A stretch of DNA of 14,211 nt, taken from contig NZ_DYXC01000106.1 in assembly GCF_020742345.1 (NCBI RefSeq), positions 1 through 14,211 on the forward strand, in the 5' to 3' direction. Positions 1 to 6,555 of the stretch are shown piece by piece. Source of the stretch: Enteractinococcus helveticum. GTDB lineage: Bacteria; Actinomycetota; Actinomycetes; Actinomycetales; Micrococcaceae. The translations under genes and the position numbers were made by a program. The notes beneath the pieces were generated by a model. That model searched no databases. It saw only the letters and a program-made list of their open reading frames with translations, and was not told where the DNA came from. Every line of letters starts with the position of its first letter. Position 1 is the first letter of the stretch.

Positions 1-569
1 TACCCTTGCTCACGCGTTTCTTTGAGGTGCGCGAGGAATTCTTCAATAGAGCTTGGAGCGTTGGGCCCATGGTCTGAAGGATCTCCGATGCCTTGTTGTG
101 CGACTAGCTCCATTGCTTTTTCATCGCTAAACCCACTAAGCCAAGCCCAGCCAGTCGCCGTATAATACAGATGGGGTTCCGTTCCGGCTTCGGAGTTAAA
201 ACGCAGCGCGCTACGAGAGCCTTCTTCATGGGCCATGAAAATGAGTTTGTCGCCTTCTACTAGGGCTATTCGGACGTGTTCTTGGGCTTGTTCGGCAACG
301 CGTTTTAAAATGGGTTGCGCCAGCTTGGCAGCGTCTGTTTGCGAAAAGTATTTTAAAGCTAGTGCAGGGAATCGGATGCTAAGCATATAAACACCGTCAC
401 TCTTCCTTTGGCGCACGTACTTTGCATCTATGAGGTCAGATAAAGCCCGAAAAACTGCAGCTTTTGGGATGTCCACCTTCGTACATAGTTGGGCGAGTGT
501 CAGTCCATCAGGATGGTGGGCCAGCGTTTCTAATACGGCAAGTCCTCGTGGCAAAGCTCCGCTAATCAT
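1..569 (-). CDS. IclR-family transcriptional regulator (partial, C-terminus outside window)
   Basis: An open frame of 189 codons runs from the ATG at 569-567 to the left edge without a stop. The N-terminal ~65 residues read as an IclR winged helix-turn-helix: a first helix with RGLAVLETLAHHPDGLTLAQ, a recognition region DIPKAAVFRALSDL, then a wing ending DGVYMLSIRF. The following residues (about 80-189) match the start of the IclR effector-binding domain (LAQPILKRVAEQAQEHVRIA, then MAHEEGSRSALRF). An AGGA Shine-Dalgarno sits five bases before the ATG. Family members are dimeric repressors or activators that respond to small carbon-source metabolites. It is divergent from the tctC operon and shares its promoter region, so it is the likely local regulator and probably autoregulates. 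The effector is unknown, and only the missing C-terminal part would help to define it. Confidence 0.9.
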   Translation of the reverse strand, partial: MISGALPRGLAVLETLAHHPDGLTLAQLCTKVDIPKAAVFRALSDLIDAKYVRQRKSDGVYMLSIRFPALALKYFSQTDAAKLAQPILKRVAEQAQEHVRIALVEGDKLIFMAHEEGSRSALRFNSEAGTEPHLYYTATGWAWLSGFSDEKAMELVAQQGIGDPSDHGPNAPSSIEEFLAHLKETREQG

Positions 570-588
570 GTAAATCCTATCAGTTATC

Positions 589-619
589 GAAACAGTGTTG
601 ACGAACGAAACGCTGTTTC
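589..619. promoter_or_regulatory. Tandem IclR-type operator-like sites
   Basis: Two related sites lie 18 bp apart: GAAACAGTGTTGA at 589-601 and GAAACGCTGTTTC at 607-619. Each is a GAAAC-N3-GTT dyad, the second a near-perfect palindrome followed by ATT. The second site resembles the KdgR-type IclR box (core GAAAC-N3-GTTTC). The outer arms also pair as GAAACAG...CTGTTTC across the whole 31 bp. One site overlaps the rightward -35 and the other lies in its spacer, so binding should block the tct promoter. The sites are seen directly; their use by the adjacent IclR protein is inferred. Confidence 0.6.
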
Positions 620-627
620 ATTATAGT
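598..627 (+). promoter_or_regulatory. Putative promoter of the tctC-SDR-tctBA operon
   Basis: TTGACG (598-603) and TATAGT (622-627) are separated by 18 bp, a good sigma-70/SigA-type promoter placed about 38 bases before the tctC start at 665. It is embedded in the operator pair. On the opposite strand a perfect TATAAT lies at 625-620, sharing bases with the rightward -10, and could serve the divergent iclR gene with a leader of about 45 nt; no convincing -35 was found for it. Confidence 0.55.
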
Positions 628-664
628 GGCAATTGTTGTTCACGTCACAAAGATTGGGGTTTCC

Positions 665-1636
665 ATGTCACGGAAGTTATCGTACATTGGCCTATCGGCT
701 ATTGGTTTAGTCTTAATGGTTGGTTGCGCCAGCGGGTCAAACAGTGCCAATACTGATTTCCCGGCCAAAGATATTCATCTGGTCGTTCCCTGGGACGCAG
801 GAGGTGATGGGGATCTTACTGCGCGCACGCTTGCTCCGTTGATGGAGGAGGAGTTGGGGGTCAACATTATTGTAGAGAATCGCCCCGGTGCCAATGGATC
901 CGTTGGTTACACATGGCTATTAGATCAAAAGGCCGATGGGTATACCATCTCGATGGCTGGCCCAGAAGTTGCCACTTTGCAATTTCAAGACTATGAAATC
1001 GATCCAAAGAATTACGCTTTTATTGGCCAAGGTATTTCAGGGCCGGGGGCTATAGCGGTACCAGCAAACAGTCCATATGAGACCCTTGATGAACTTCTGG
1101 AGGCTGGTGTTAGTAATCCTGGTGAAATCAGTTTTTCTAGTCCAGGAGTAGGTTCAGTGTGGGATTTAGCAACTCAACGAATTATTGAAGAATCTAGTGC
1201 CGAGTTTTCGAGTATTCCTTTCGATGGTTCTGCTCCAGCAGTCCACGCCGCCTCATCAGGTCACGTTGATTTCACCACCAGTGCAATCGGCCTGTTAGGA
1301 CCTCAGGTGGAAGGTGGGGAGATGCGTTTCTTAGCGATGTTGACCGAGGAACGTCTGGACGACTACCCCGATGTTCCAACAGCTAAAGAATTGGGTATAG
1401 ACGTCGAGCACTCAACGTGGGTCGGGATGATGGCACCAGCTGAGACGCCAGATGAAGTTGTTGAAGTCTTGTCAGACGCAATGAGCACAGCAGTTGAAAA
1501 TGAAGAATTTCAAGACACTATGACTAACGCGGACATTATTCCGTTAAATAGACCGTCTTCAGAGATGGATGAGTTTGTTTTAGAACAGGCTGATATTAAT
1601 CGTCCGTTATTCGATGACATGGAGCTCGAACAGTGA
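665..1636 (+). CDS. tctC: Tripartite tricarboxylate transporter substrate-binding lipoprotein (TctC/Bug family)
   Basis: The chosen start at 665 gives a 323-aa protein whose N-terminus is a lipoprotein signal: MSRK, a hydrophobic stretch, then the lipobox MVGC with the lipidated cysteine at residue 21. A longer frame from GTG 626 would bury this signal and overlaps the promoter, so it was rejected; GGGG lies five bases before ATG 665. The mature part has Bug/TctC landmarks: IHLVVPWDAGGDGD near residues 38-51, the VENRPGANGSVG loop, and DGYT before the first domain crossover. The family binds carboxylates (citrate, tricarboxylates, aromatic or hydroxy acids) outside the membrane and delivers them to TctA/TctB. 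It is the first gene of the operon and overlaps the SDR gene by GTGA. Its codon use is visibly more A/T-ending than that of tctA. The ligand cannot be read from sequence. Confidence 0.9.
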   Translation: MSRKLSYIGLSAIGLVLMVGCASGSNSANTDFPAKDIHLVVPWDAGGDGDLTARTLAPLMEEELGVNIIVENRPGANGSVGYTWLLDQKADGYTISMAGPEVATLQFQDYEIDPKNYAFIGQGISGPGAIAVPANSPYETLDELLEAGVSNPGEISFSSPGVGSVWDLATQRIIEESSAEFSSIPFDGSAPAVHAASSGHVDFTTSAIGLLGPQVEGGEMRFLAMLTEERLDDYPDVPTAKELGIDVEHSTWVGMMAPAETPDEVVEVLSDAMSTAVENEEFQDTMTNADIIPLNRPSSEMDEFVLEQADINRPLFDDMELEQ

Positions 1637-2376
1637 ATGAGTTAGAGAGCAATACCGGCAGTATTGCAAGCAGTGAAGAATATCCATCCGATGCCCTAGC
1701 CCTAATCACCGGTGGAAGTGGCGGGCTCGGCGCTGCATGTGCCAACGTTTTGCGTTCTCGTGGAGTCAAAACCTTGACGGTGGATATAGCATCAGGGGCG
1801 GACCTCCGGTGTGACATCACCGATGAGCAACAGGTCGTCCAGCTGCGTCAGCAGATTTCTAAGGATGGGGACATCGTCAATATTTTGGTGAATTCCGCTG
1901 GCGTGCAAGGGCCTGAATCTATGGTTACTGAAACTGAGTATTACCATTGGCAACATACATTTCGGGTCAATGTCGACGGTGCATTCCTAATGTGTAAACA
2001 CTTTGCGCCAGCGATGCTGGAGGCTGGGTGGGGCCGTATTGTAAACGTAGCGAGCATAGCGGGTAAGGAAGGCAACGCTTTTCAGGCAGCTTATTCGGCG
2101 TCTAAAGCTGCCATGATCGGACTGACAAAATCCTTCGGAAAAGAATTGGCCGAATCCGGGGTTCTGGTCAACTCTATAGCACCAGCGCTCATTTCCACCC
2201 CGCTAAATCAGCAGATGGATCATCGTACCTATCAACGTTTGATGAGACGTATTCCAATGGGCAGGTCAGGGCAACCAGAGGAGGCGGCGGAACTGATGGC
2301 GTGGCTTGCCTCGAACCGCTGCAGTTATTCGACAGGCGCGGTTTATGACTTGTCTGGAGGCAGGGCGACCTATTAG
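1633..2376 (+). CDS. Short-chain dehydrogenase/reductase (SDR, classical)
   Basis: This 247-aa protein has a complete set of classical SDR motifs: the Rossmann TGGSGGLG at residues 26-33, an Asp at residue 51 at the end of the second strand (suggesting NAD(H) preference), NSAG at 87-90 in place of the usual NNAG, Asn113, Ser141, and the catalytic YSASK with Tyr154 and Lys158. A conserved C-terminal tail ends in GAVYDLSGG. The GTG start overlaps the tctC stop by four bases (GTGA) and is preceded by GGAG, so translation is probably coupled. The enzyme should oxidise an alcohol or reduce a ketone on a small molecule. Its position inside a Tct transporter operon suggests that it acts on the imported acid or a derivative. 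The exact substrate cannot be named. Confidence 0.9.
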   Translation: MNELESNTGSIASSEEYPSDALALITGGSGGLGAACANVLRSRGVKTLTVDIASGADLRCDITDEQQVVQLRQQISKDGDIVNILVNSAGVQGPESMVTETEYYHWQHTFRVNVDGAFLMCKHFAPAMLEAGWGRIVNVASIAGKEGNAFQAAYSASKAAMIGLTKSFGKELAESGVLVNSIAPALISTPLNQQMDHRTYQRLMRRIPMGRSGQPEEAAELMAWLASNRCSYSTGAVYDLSGGRATY

Positions 2377-2407
2377 TAGTGAGCATTTCTATTCATCGAG
2401 CAGGAAG

Positions 2408-2482
2408 ATGAACGCCACGGCGCGTGGATTGAACTCGCTCAAGGTGAGTAATACCGCTGGAAAGACTATCGAGGCACTATGA
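2408..2482 (+). CDS. Possible 24-aa leader peptide overlapping tctB
   Basis: In the 102-base gap between the SDR gene and tctB, an ATG at 2408 opens a 24-codon frame whose TGA stop overlaps the tctB start (ATGA at 2479-2482). The overlap would allow translational coupling. AGGA lies immediately before the ATG, closer than is optimal. There is no homology that I recognise and chance is a fair explanation. Confidence 0.2.
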   Translation: MNATARGLNSLKVSNTAGKTIEAL

Positions 2483-3015
2483 CCGATCAGGGTTTTAACG
2501 ATCAGCAACACAGCCAGCAGACCGGAGTCATCGAATCCGATCACTCCGGCGCTGTGTCGCACACAAAATTCAAAATACGCCTACGAGAGCTACTCGCGGT
2601 CGTGTTATCGCTGGCCGGTGGGATTGCGATTCTTCTTGGCACCAATAACATCACGTTGCGTGATACCGGCGAACTGGGTCCGCGCTTCTGGCCTACCCTG
2701 CTGGGATGGGCCATTGTAGGACTTAGTGTGCTGTTGGTGACCACCAACGTGGTGCCAGCTCGAACGTCTAAAGATATCCCAAACCCCATGACCCGATGGG
2801 GCGCCACACAGCTGATCATAACGTTTGTCGTGTTGCTAGCGTATTTATCACTGTTTAACGTGATCACCTTATGGCTCATCACATTCGTCACCGTTGCCCT
2901 ACTCGTGCTGCTCTACGGGTTCCGTGGGTGGAAAGTTCTAATTATCTTTCCCGGGATCATCGCTGCAGTACTCCACATCTTATTTGTGGTGCTATTGCGC
3001 GTTCCGCTCGGATGA
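2479..3015 (+). CDS. tctB: Tripartite tricarboxylate transporter small membrane subunit TctB
   Basis: A 178-aa membrane protein with a polar N-terminus of about 35 residues. Hydrophobic segments lie at about 37-56, 68-90, 109-125, 127-147 and 152-174. The GPRFWPTL motif at residues 67-74, just before the second segment, is the usual TctB landmark (GP-aromatic-P). GAGG five bases before the ATG is a fair ribosome site. TctB is the small, poorly conserved partner of TctA in the inner-membrane complex, which is driven by an ion gradient. It lies 16 bases before tctA. The final two segments are separated by a YGFRGWK loop, as is common at the C-terminus of TctB. Confidence 0.85.
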   Translation: MTDQGFNDQQHSQQTGVIESDHSGAVSHTKFKIRLRELLAVVLSLAGGIAILLGTNNITLRDTGELGPRFWPTLLGWAIVGLSVLLVTTNVVPARTSKDIPNPMTRWGATQLIITFVVLLAYLSLFNVITLWLITFVTVALLVLLYGFRGWKVLIIFPGIIAAVLHILFVVLLRVPLG

Positions 3016-3031
3016 AAGGCCCTAAAACACC

Positions 3032-4594
3032 ATGACACACTTTCTTGAACTAATGGGTCCATCCCTGGTCACCGCCAACGCAGTCGTTGACGGCTTCAGC
3101 GTGATTCTGCAAGTCGATACCCTGCTGTATATCGGGCTCGGGATGCTGGTCGGAATGCTGGTGGGTGCATTCCCGGGTGTCACCGCCACCATGGCGGTAG
3201 CACTTGCCGCAGGATTCACCATGACCATGGAACCCATGCAAGGCCTGGCCGTATTGCTGACCATCTACGTGGCAGCACAATTCGGCGACCGGGTGCCAGC
3301 CATCCTTATCAACACCCCCGGCACCCCGGCCTCCATCTCGACAACCTTCGACGGCTACCCATTGGCCAGACAGGGTAAAGCCGGCCTGGCCATGACGGTC
3401 TCGGCCTTCGGTTCAGCAGTCGGCATGCTCGTGGGCATTGTACTGTTAGCAGTCATCGCCATCCCCCTGGCACGATTTGCCCGGGAATTCGGGCCACCAG
3501 AACTCTTTGCACTCGTCGTCTTCGGACTCACCATGATGATCGGCGTATCATCCGGTCGCATTATCAAAGGGCTCATCGCCGGCTGTTTCGGCCTCTTTTT
3601 AGCCGCAGTCGGACGCGACCCAGTCTCCGGCGACGCCCGCTTCACCATGGATATCCTGGAACTCAACTCCGGGGTACCATTCATTCCGGTCATTATCGGT
3701 TTATTTGGTGTTGCCGAAGTACTCAACCAGATGCTCACCCACAATAAGAACATCACCCAAACCAAGCCCATCAGCCAGCTGGGTCAATGGTGGCCGAGTA
3801 AAAAGACCACCAAGGCCCTTGTCAAACCAACCGCCGTGGGCGCGGCCACCGGTTCGGTCATCGGCCTGGTCCCGGCTGTGGGTGGCGATATCTCCGGGAT
3901 CATCGGCTGGGATAACGCTCGGCGTGTATCCAAGAACAAGGAAAAATTCGGCAAAGGCTCCCTTGAGGGTCTCATGGCCGGCGATACGTCAACAACCACA
4001 ACACTTGGCGGATCCGTCACCACCACCATGGCACTGGGCATTCCGGGCGACTCTGTCATGGCCGTTTTGATCGGTTCGATGATGATCTGGGGAATCCAAC
4101 CAGGCCCCGCCCTGTTTTCCTCAAACCCATCAATGGTCTACTCCATTGCCGCCATCCTGGCCGTAGCCACCGTGTTGTCCTTGGCGGTTTCACTGCTGCG
4201 CATGAAATCCATGGTCAAGCTCTTGGAACTCAACCAGGCCTATCTATGGATCATCATCTTGGTGTTCTGTATGGTCGGTACCTACTCAATCAACAACTCG
4301 GTCTTCGATGTTGCCGTCATGCTGCTGATGGGAGTCATCGGCCTGGTCATGCTGCGTTTGGGCTTCCCTGCCGGACCAACCGTGCTGGGACTCATCCTGG
4401 GCCCATTAGCCGAGGCAAACCTCCGCCGCACACTCATCGGAGGAGGCTGGGAAGCATTCCTCTCCAGCCCAATTGCCATGATTCTATTTATCGTTTCAGC
4501 CGCAGCACTGCTCTTCCCACCACTGCGTGAAATGTCACGACGCCGCAAAACCGAACTCGGCGACAAGAGCAAATTCTCCGCAAACGTCCCCTAA
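3032..4594 (+). CDS. tctA: Tripartite tricarboxylate transporter large permease TctA
   Basis: The 520-aa protein has the normal TctA length and architecture: about a dozen hydrophobic segments, the first-repeat motif LVGMLVGAFPGVT (39-51), then INTPGTPASISTTFDGYPLA (93-112), and the matching second-repeat elements VIGLVPAVGG (276-285) and LGIPGDSVMAVLIG (335-348), followed by IQPGPALF. It forms the ion-coupled translocation pore for a carboxylate delivered by TctC. The start at 3032 has AAAGG about 12 bases upstream; internal ATG 3053 is possible. One oddity is that the segment usually reading E-x-x-NNA between EG and LGIPG reads GDTSTTTTLGG here (317-327), so the presumed substrate-contacting loop differs. 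Sequence is clearly richer in G+C than tctC. Confidence 0.93.
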   Translation: MTHFLELMGPSLVTANAVVDGFSVILQVDTLLYIGLGMLVGMLVGAFPGVTATMAVALAAGFTMTMEPMQGLAVLLTIYVAAQFGDRVPAILINTPGTPASISTTFDGYPLARQGKAGLAMTVSAFGSAVGMLVGIVLLAVIAIPLARFAREFGPPELFALVVFGLTMMIGVSSGRIIKGLIAGCFGLFLAAVGRDPVSGDARFTMDILELNSGVPFIPVIIGLFGVAEVLNQMLTHNKNITQTKPISQLGQWWPSKKTTKALVKPTAVGAATGSVIGLVPAVGGDISGIIGWDNARRVSKNKEKFGKGSLEGLMAGDTSTTTTLGGSVTTTMALGIPGDSVMAVLIGSMMIWGIQPGPALFSSNPSMVYSIAAILAVATVLSLAVSLLRMKSMVKLLELNQAYLWIIILVFCMVGTYSINNSVFDVAVMLLMGVIGLVMLRLGFPAGPTVLGLILGPLAEANLRRTLIGGGWEAFLSSPIAMILFIVSAAALLFPPLREMSRRRKTELGDKSKFSANVP

Positions 4595-4664
4595 CCGACG
4601 TGACCACGCTTGTCTCATTCAGGTGGACTAGTTCAGTGCACAACCCTGGATAACTTCTCACGCG

Positions 4665-4709
4665 ATACGGCCGGATCCCTGGCCCCTCCTCCAGCGGATC
4701 CGGTCGTAT
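4665..4709 (+). terminator. Long hairpin after tctA, possible terminator
   Basis: Arms 4665-4678 (ATACGGCCGGATCC) and 4696-4709 (GGATCCGGTCGTAT) pair over 14 bp with one G-T wobble. Inside, CTGG (4679-4682) and CCAG (4691-4694) extend the stem to 18 bp with a single bulged base around an 8-base loop. There is no T tract, so it would be a U-less, I-shaped actinobacterial-type terminator. It lies 70 bases after the tctA stop. It could instead be the end of a lost mobile element. Confidence 0.5.
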
Positions 4710-4819
4710 TCGGATACGATTTGTCCAGGTATGTAAAAGCCCAGTAGGTTTTCACTCAATGCCGTCTGCCAACCACAGCTTGGACAACTGCACCTAATAA
4801 TTGCACTAGTCGCCGTAGA

Positions 4820-5088
4820 CTGACCGCTGCGAGCGCGTGTGCCAGCATCCAACACGACGACGCCAAAACATGGATTCCCGGAGCCGGCATGTGCGGCGAA
4901 ACCCGTCTGGTCACCGAAACACTCGACGAAGACCAATGGCTCACCGCCCGCTCCGCAGATGAGACCCTGGAACCGACAACGACCTTACCCGAACCGGTGC
5001 TGGCGTGCCCTGGTTCATCGCAACCGGCGAGACACCAATCATAATGAGAACCATCACCATGATGCTGCGCCGCAGGAATGCGTCATAA
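4820..5088 (+). pseudogene. Decayed reading frame of unknown family, frameshifted
   Basis: From about 4820 one frame reads like protein with strong C-ending codons (including IPGAGMCGETRLVTETLDED) up to LTARSADETLE at 4970. At about 4970-4975 the sensible reading moves to another frame (LTRTGAGVPWFIATGETP), ending at TAA 5086-5088. Joining them needs a one-base insertion or two-base deletion. No start codon fits the front part. A terminator-like hairpin follows at 5130. This pattern suggests a remnant of a real gene, but I do not recognise the family, and the frame choice is by eye. Confidence 0.35.
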
Positions 5089-5129
5089 AGCAAAATGATC
5101 TTGAAATAAGAACTTTCTGAAATCAGTCG

Positions 5130-5166
5130 AAAGGCAGCGGATCTTGTCGAGGATCCGCTACCTTTT
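5130..5166 (+). terminator. Rho-independent terminator-like hairpin
   Basis: AAAGG-c-AGCGGATC (5130-5143) pairs with GATCCGCT-a-CCTTT (5152-5165) around an 8-base loop, followed by TTTT within 5163-5166. The A-rich 5' side and T-rich 3' side make it potentially bidirectional. It lies 41 bases after the stop of the decayed frame. Confidence 0.6.
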
Positions 5167-5461
5167 CTGTCACCAATAGTCTCCAAGTTCATGATCTGCA
5201 GAATATAATTGGCCAGCACCTGGAGCTTGTGGCATAGTCGCTTAACACTCTCTCGCTTTCATGTTTGCGCACTCTCTGATCCGATCCCTACCAAATCGAA
5301 CACTGAGCTGAGCACTGAAAGACAAGCTGCTGGGGTCCGCGCGTCTTTGTTTTCCTAAACCCACACCAAAATGTCGGACTCATTGACAAGCCGTTACAGG
5401 TCGTGTGGCACTCGCTCCAGCAACTCACAACCGCAGCTATCGATACCATGTTTGAGAAATA
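5167..5461. other. Gap before the 328-aa gene, no convincing gene
   Basis: No complete gene is visible. The frame 5319-5462 is open for 47 codons without an early ATG (a GTG at 5403 would give 19 aa) and its TAA overlaps the next ATG as TAATG, an arrangement seen in coupled genes. It may be the tail of a lost upstream gene or chance. No clear promoter was found for the downstream gene. Confidence 0.3.
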
Positions 5462-6448
5462 ATGCGGAACAGAATAACCGACCTGTTCATCATGGCTAGA
5501 TCGTCGTATATTCAAGCCATGACCAAGTCATTTCGTGATGCCGCTCCGGGTGAATACTGGGTTTACCGACTCCGTGAAGAAAGTCCGTCAGAACGAGTTC
5601 TAATCAAAGACTTAAAAGTTACCAAAACCAAATTTCGTGCAATTGTCACCTTCGATGAGGGGAGAAAGGAAAACATCCCAGGCTCACGCCTGAAAGTCCT
5701 CTGGGACGAAGTACAGCAATACGATGAGCTCATGGACAAGTGGGCAAAATTAGCCGAGCACACGCTTGACGAAATTGAGAGTTGCTGCGTGGACCAGGTC
5801 TTCGACATGATGGTTCCACTAGAAGTTGCCGATCTCATATACCGTCCCGTCGATAACATCCTTTACGTTCATGATTCCGAAACTTTTTCCGAAATGTTAG
5901 GAGTTGATATCGGCGACTACGCCAGGAACTGCAGGTCCTTCGAATTGGATGACACACTCGTCCTGTCCCCACATGCTGCAGTGGTCATTGCTGAGCGTCT
6001 ATGCAGAGTCAACCCAACACCTGTCCTAGAAAAAGTCATGGAAGATGAAACTGAAGCCAGGCACAAATCCAAGCACGGATATCAGGGCAGCCCTATATCC
6101 GAGGATGACACAGGGTGGAGATCTTCAGAATGGGCATATCAAATGTATCGCGAATATACGCGCCCTAGACATGAGTTATTGCGACAATGGTGCGGACATC
6201 GAGCTATCAGCAACCATGAGCGGTTAAACGCTTTCGAGGCAGAATGTCATCGATTAGGAGTCTTACTCGAGGATGCACTGGAGGAGCTGATGCAACTCGG
6301 TGGTCAACATGCGGTAGAAACTTTCCGTCAGCAGCTCGAAGAAGAGAGGATTACTCCCTACAATATTCGCGCAGTTCCAGAGCGCCCCTTGGATCCATCA
6401 GAAATTCCAATACAGACTGTATATAAACCGCGTAGACGCTGGTGGTGA
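5462..6448 (+). CDS. Hypothetical protein, small beta-rich N-terminal domain plus helical body
   Basis: 328 aa, family not named. Residues 31-82 alternate hydrophobic and polar residues in a compact strand-rich block (EYWVYRLREE, RVLIKDL, FRAIVTFDEG, IPGSRLKVLW), resembling a small SH3/Tudor-like barrel. It is followed by W81 and a mainly helical, acidic region (residues 83-295). The C-terminus is basic and aromatic (YKPRRRWW). Adjacent cysteines 108-109 are notable. I recall similar N-terminal blocks in uncharacterised actinobacterial proteins, which is memory and not a search. No signal peptide or membrane segment. Three Mets compete for the start (5462, 5492, 5519) and none has a good ribosome site; 5462 is kept because TAATG couples it to an upstream frame. 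The next gene follows in the same direction after 107 bases, so the two may function together. Confidence 0.7.
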   Translation: MRNRITDLFIMARSSYIQAMTKSFRDAAPGEYWVYRLREESPSERVLIKDLKVTKTKFRAIVTFDEGRKENIPGSRLKVLWDEVQQYDELMDKWAKLAEHTLDEIESCCVDQVFDMMVPLEVADLIYRPVDNILYVHDSETFSEMLGVDIGDYARNCRSFELDDTLVLSPHAAVVIAERLCRVNPTPVLEKVMEDETEARHKSKHGYQGSPISEDDTGWRSSEWAYQMYREYTRPRHELLRQWCGHRAISNHERLNAFEAECHRLGVLLEDALEELMQLGGQHAVETFRQQLEEERITPYNIRAVPERPLDPSEIPIQTVYKPRRRWW

Positions 6449-6555
6449 AGTCCTTCCTTGTTATCCAGTCTTGAGCGGACGTATTGAGGTTTCTCTCCAG
6501 GTTGCTCAGGTTCAGCACTCCTACAATCAATTAGGCACTTACATGAAAGATTACG

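Noticed and set aside
626..664. GTG 626 as the tctC start
   Set aside because: It would put 13 residues before a normal lipoprotein signal and starts inside the -10; ATG 665 fits signal and ribosome site.
3355..3771. 138-codon leftward open frame
   Set aside because: Antisense shadow of tctA in a G+C-rich gene.
4658..4944. Leftward frames over 4658-4944
   Set aside because: They read through the long hairpin, lack ribosome sites and have no recognisable sequence.
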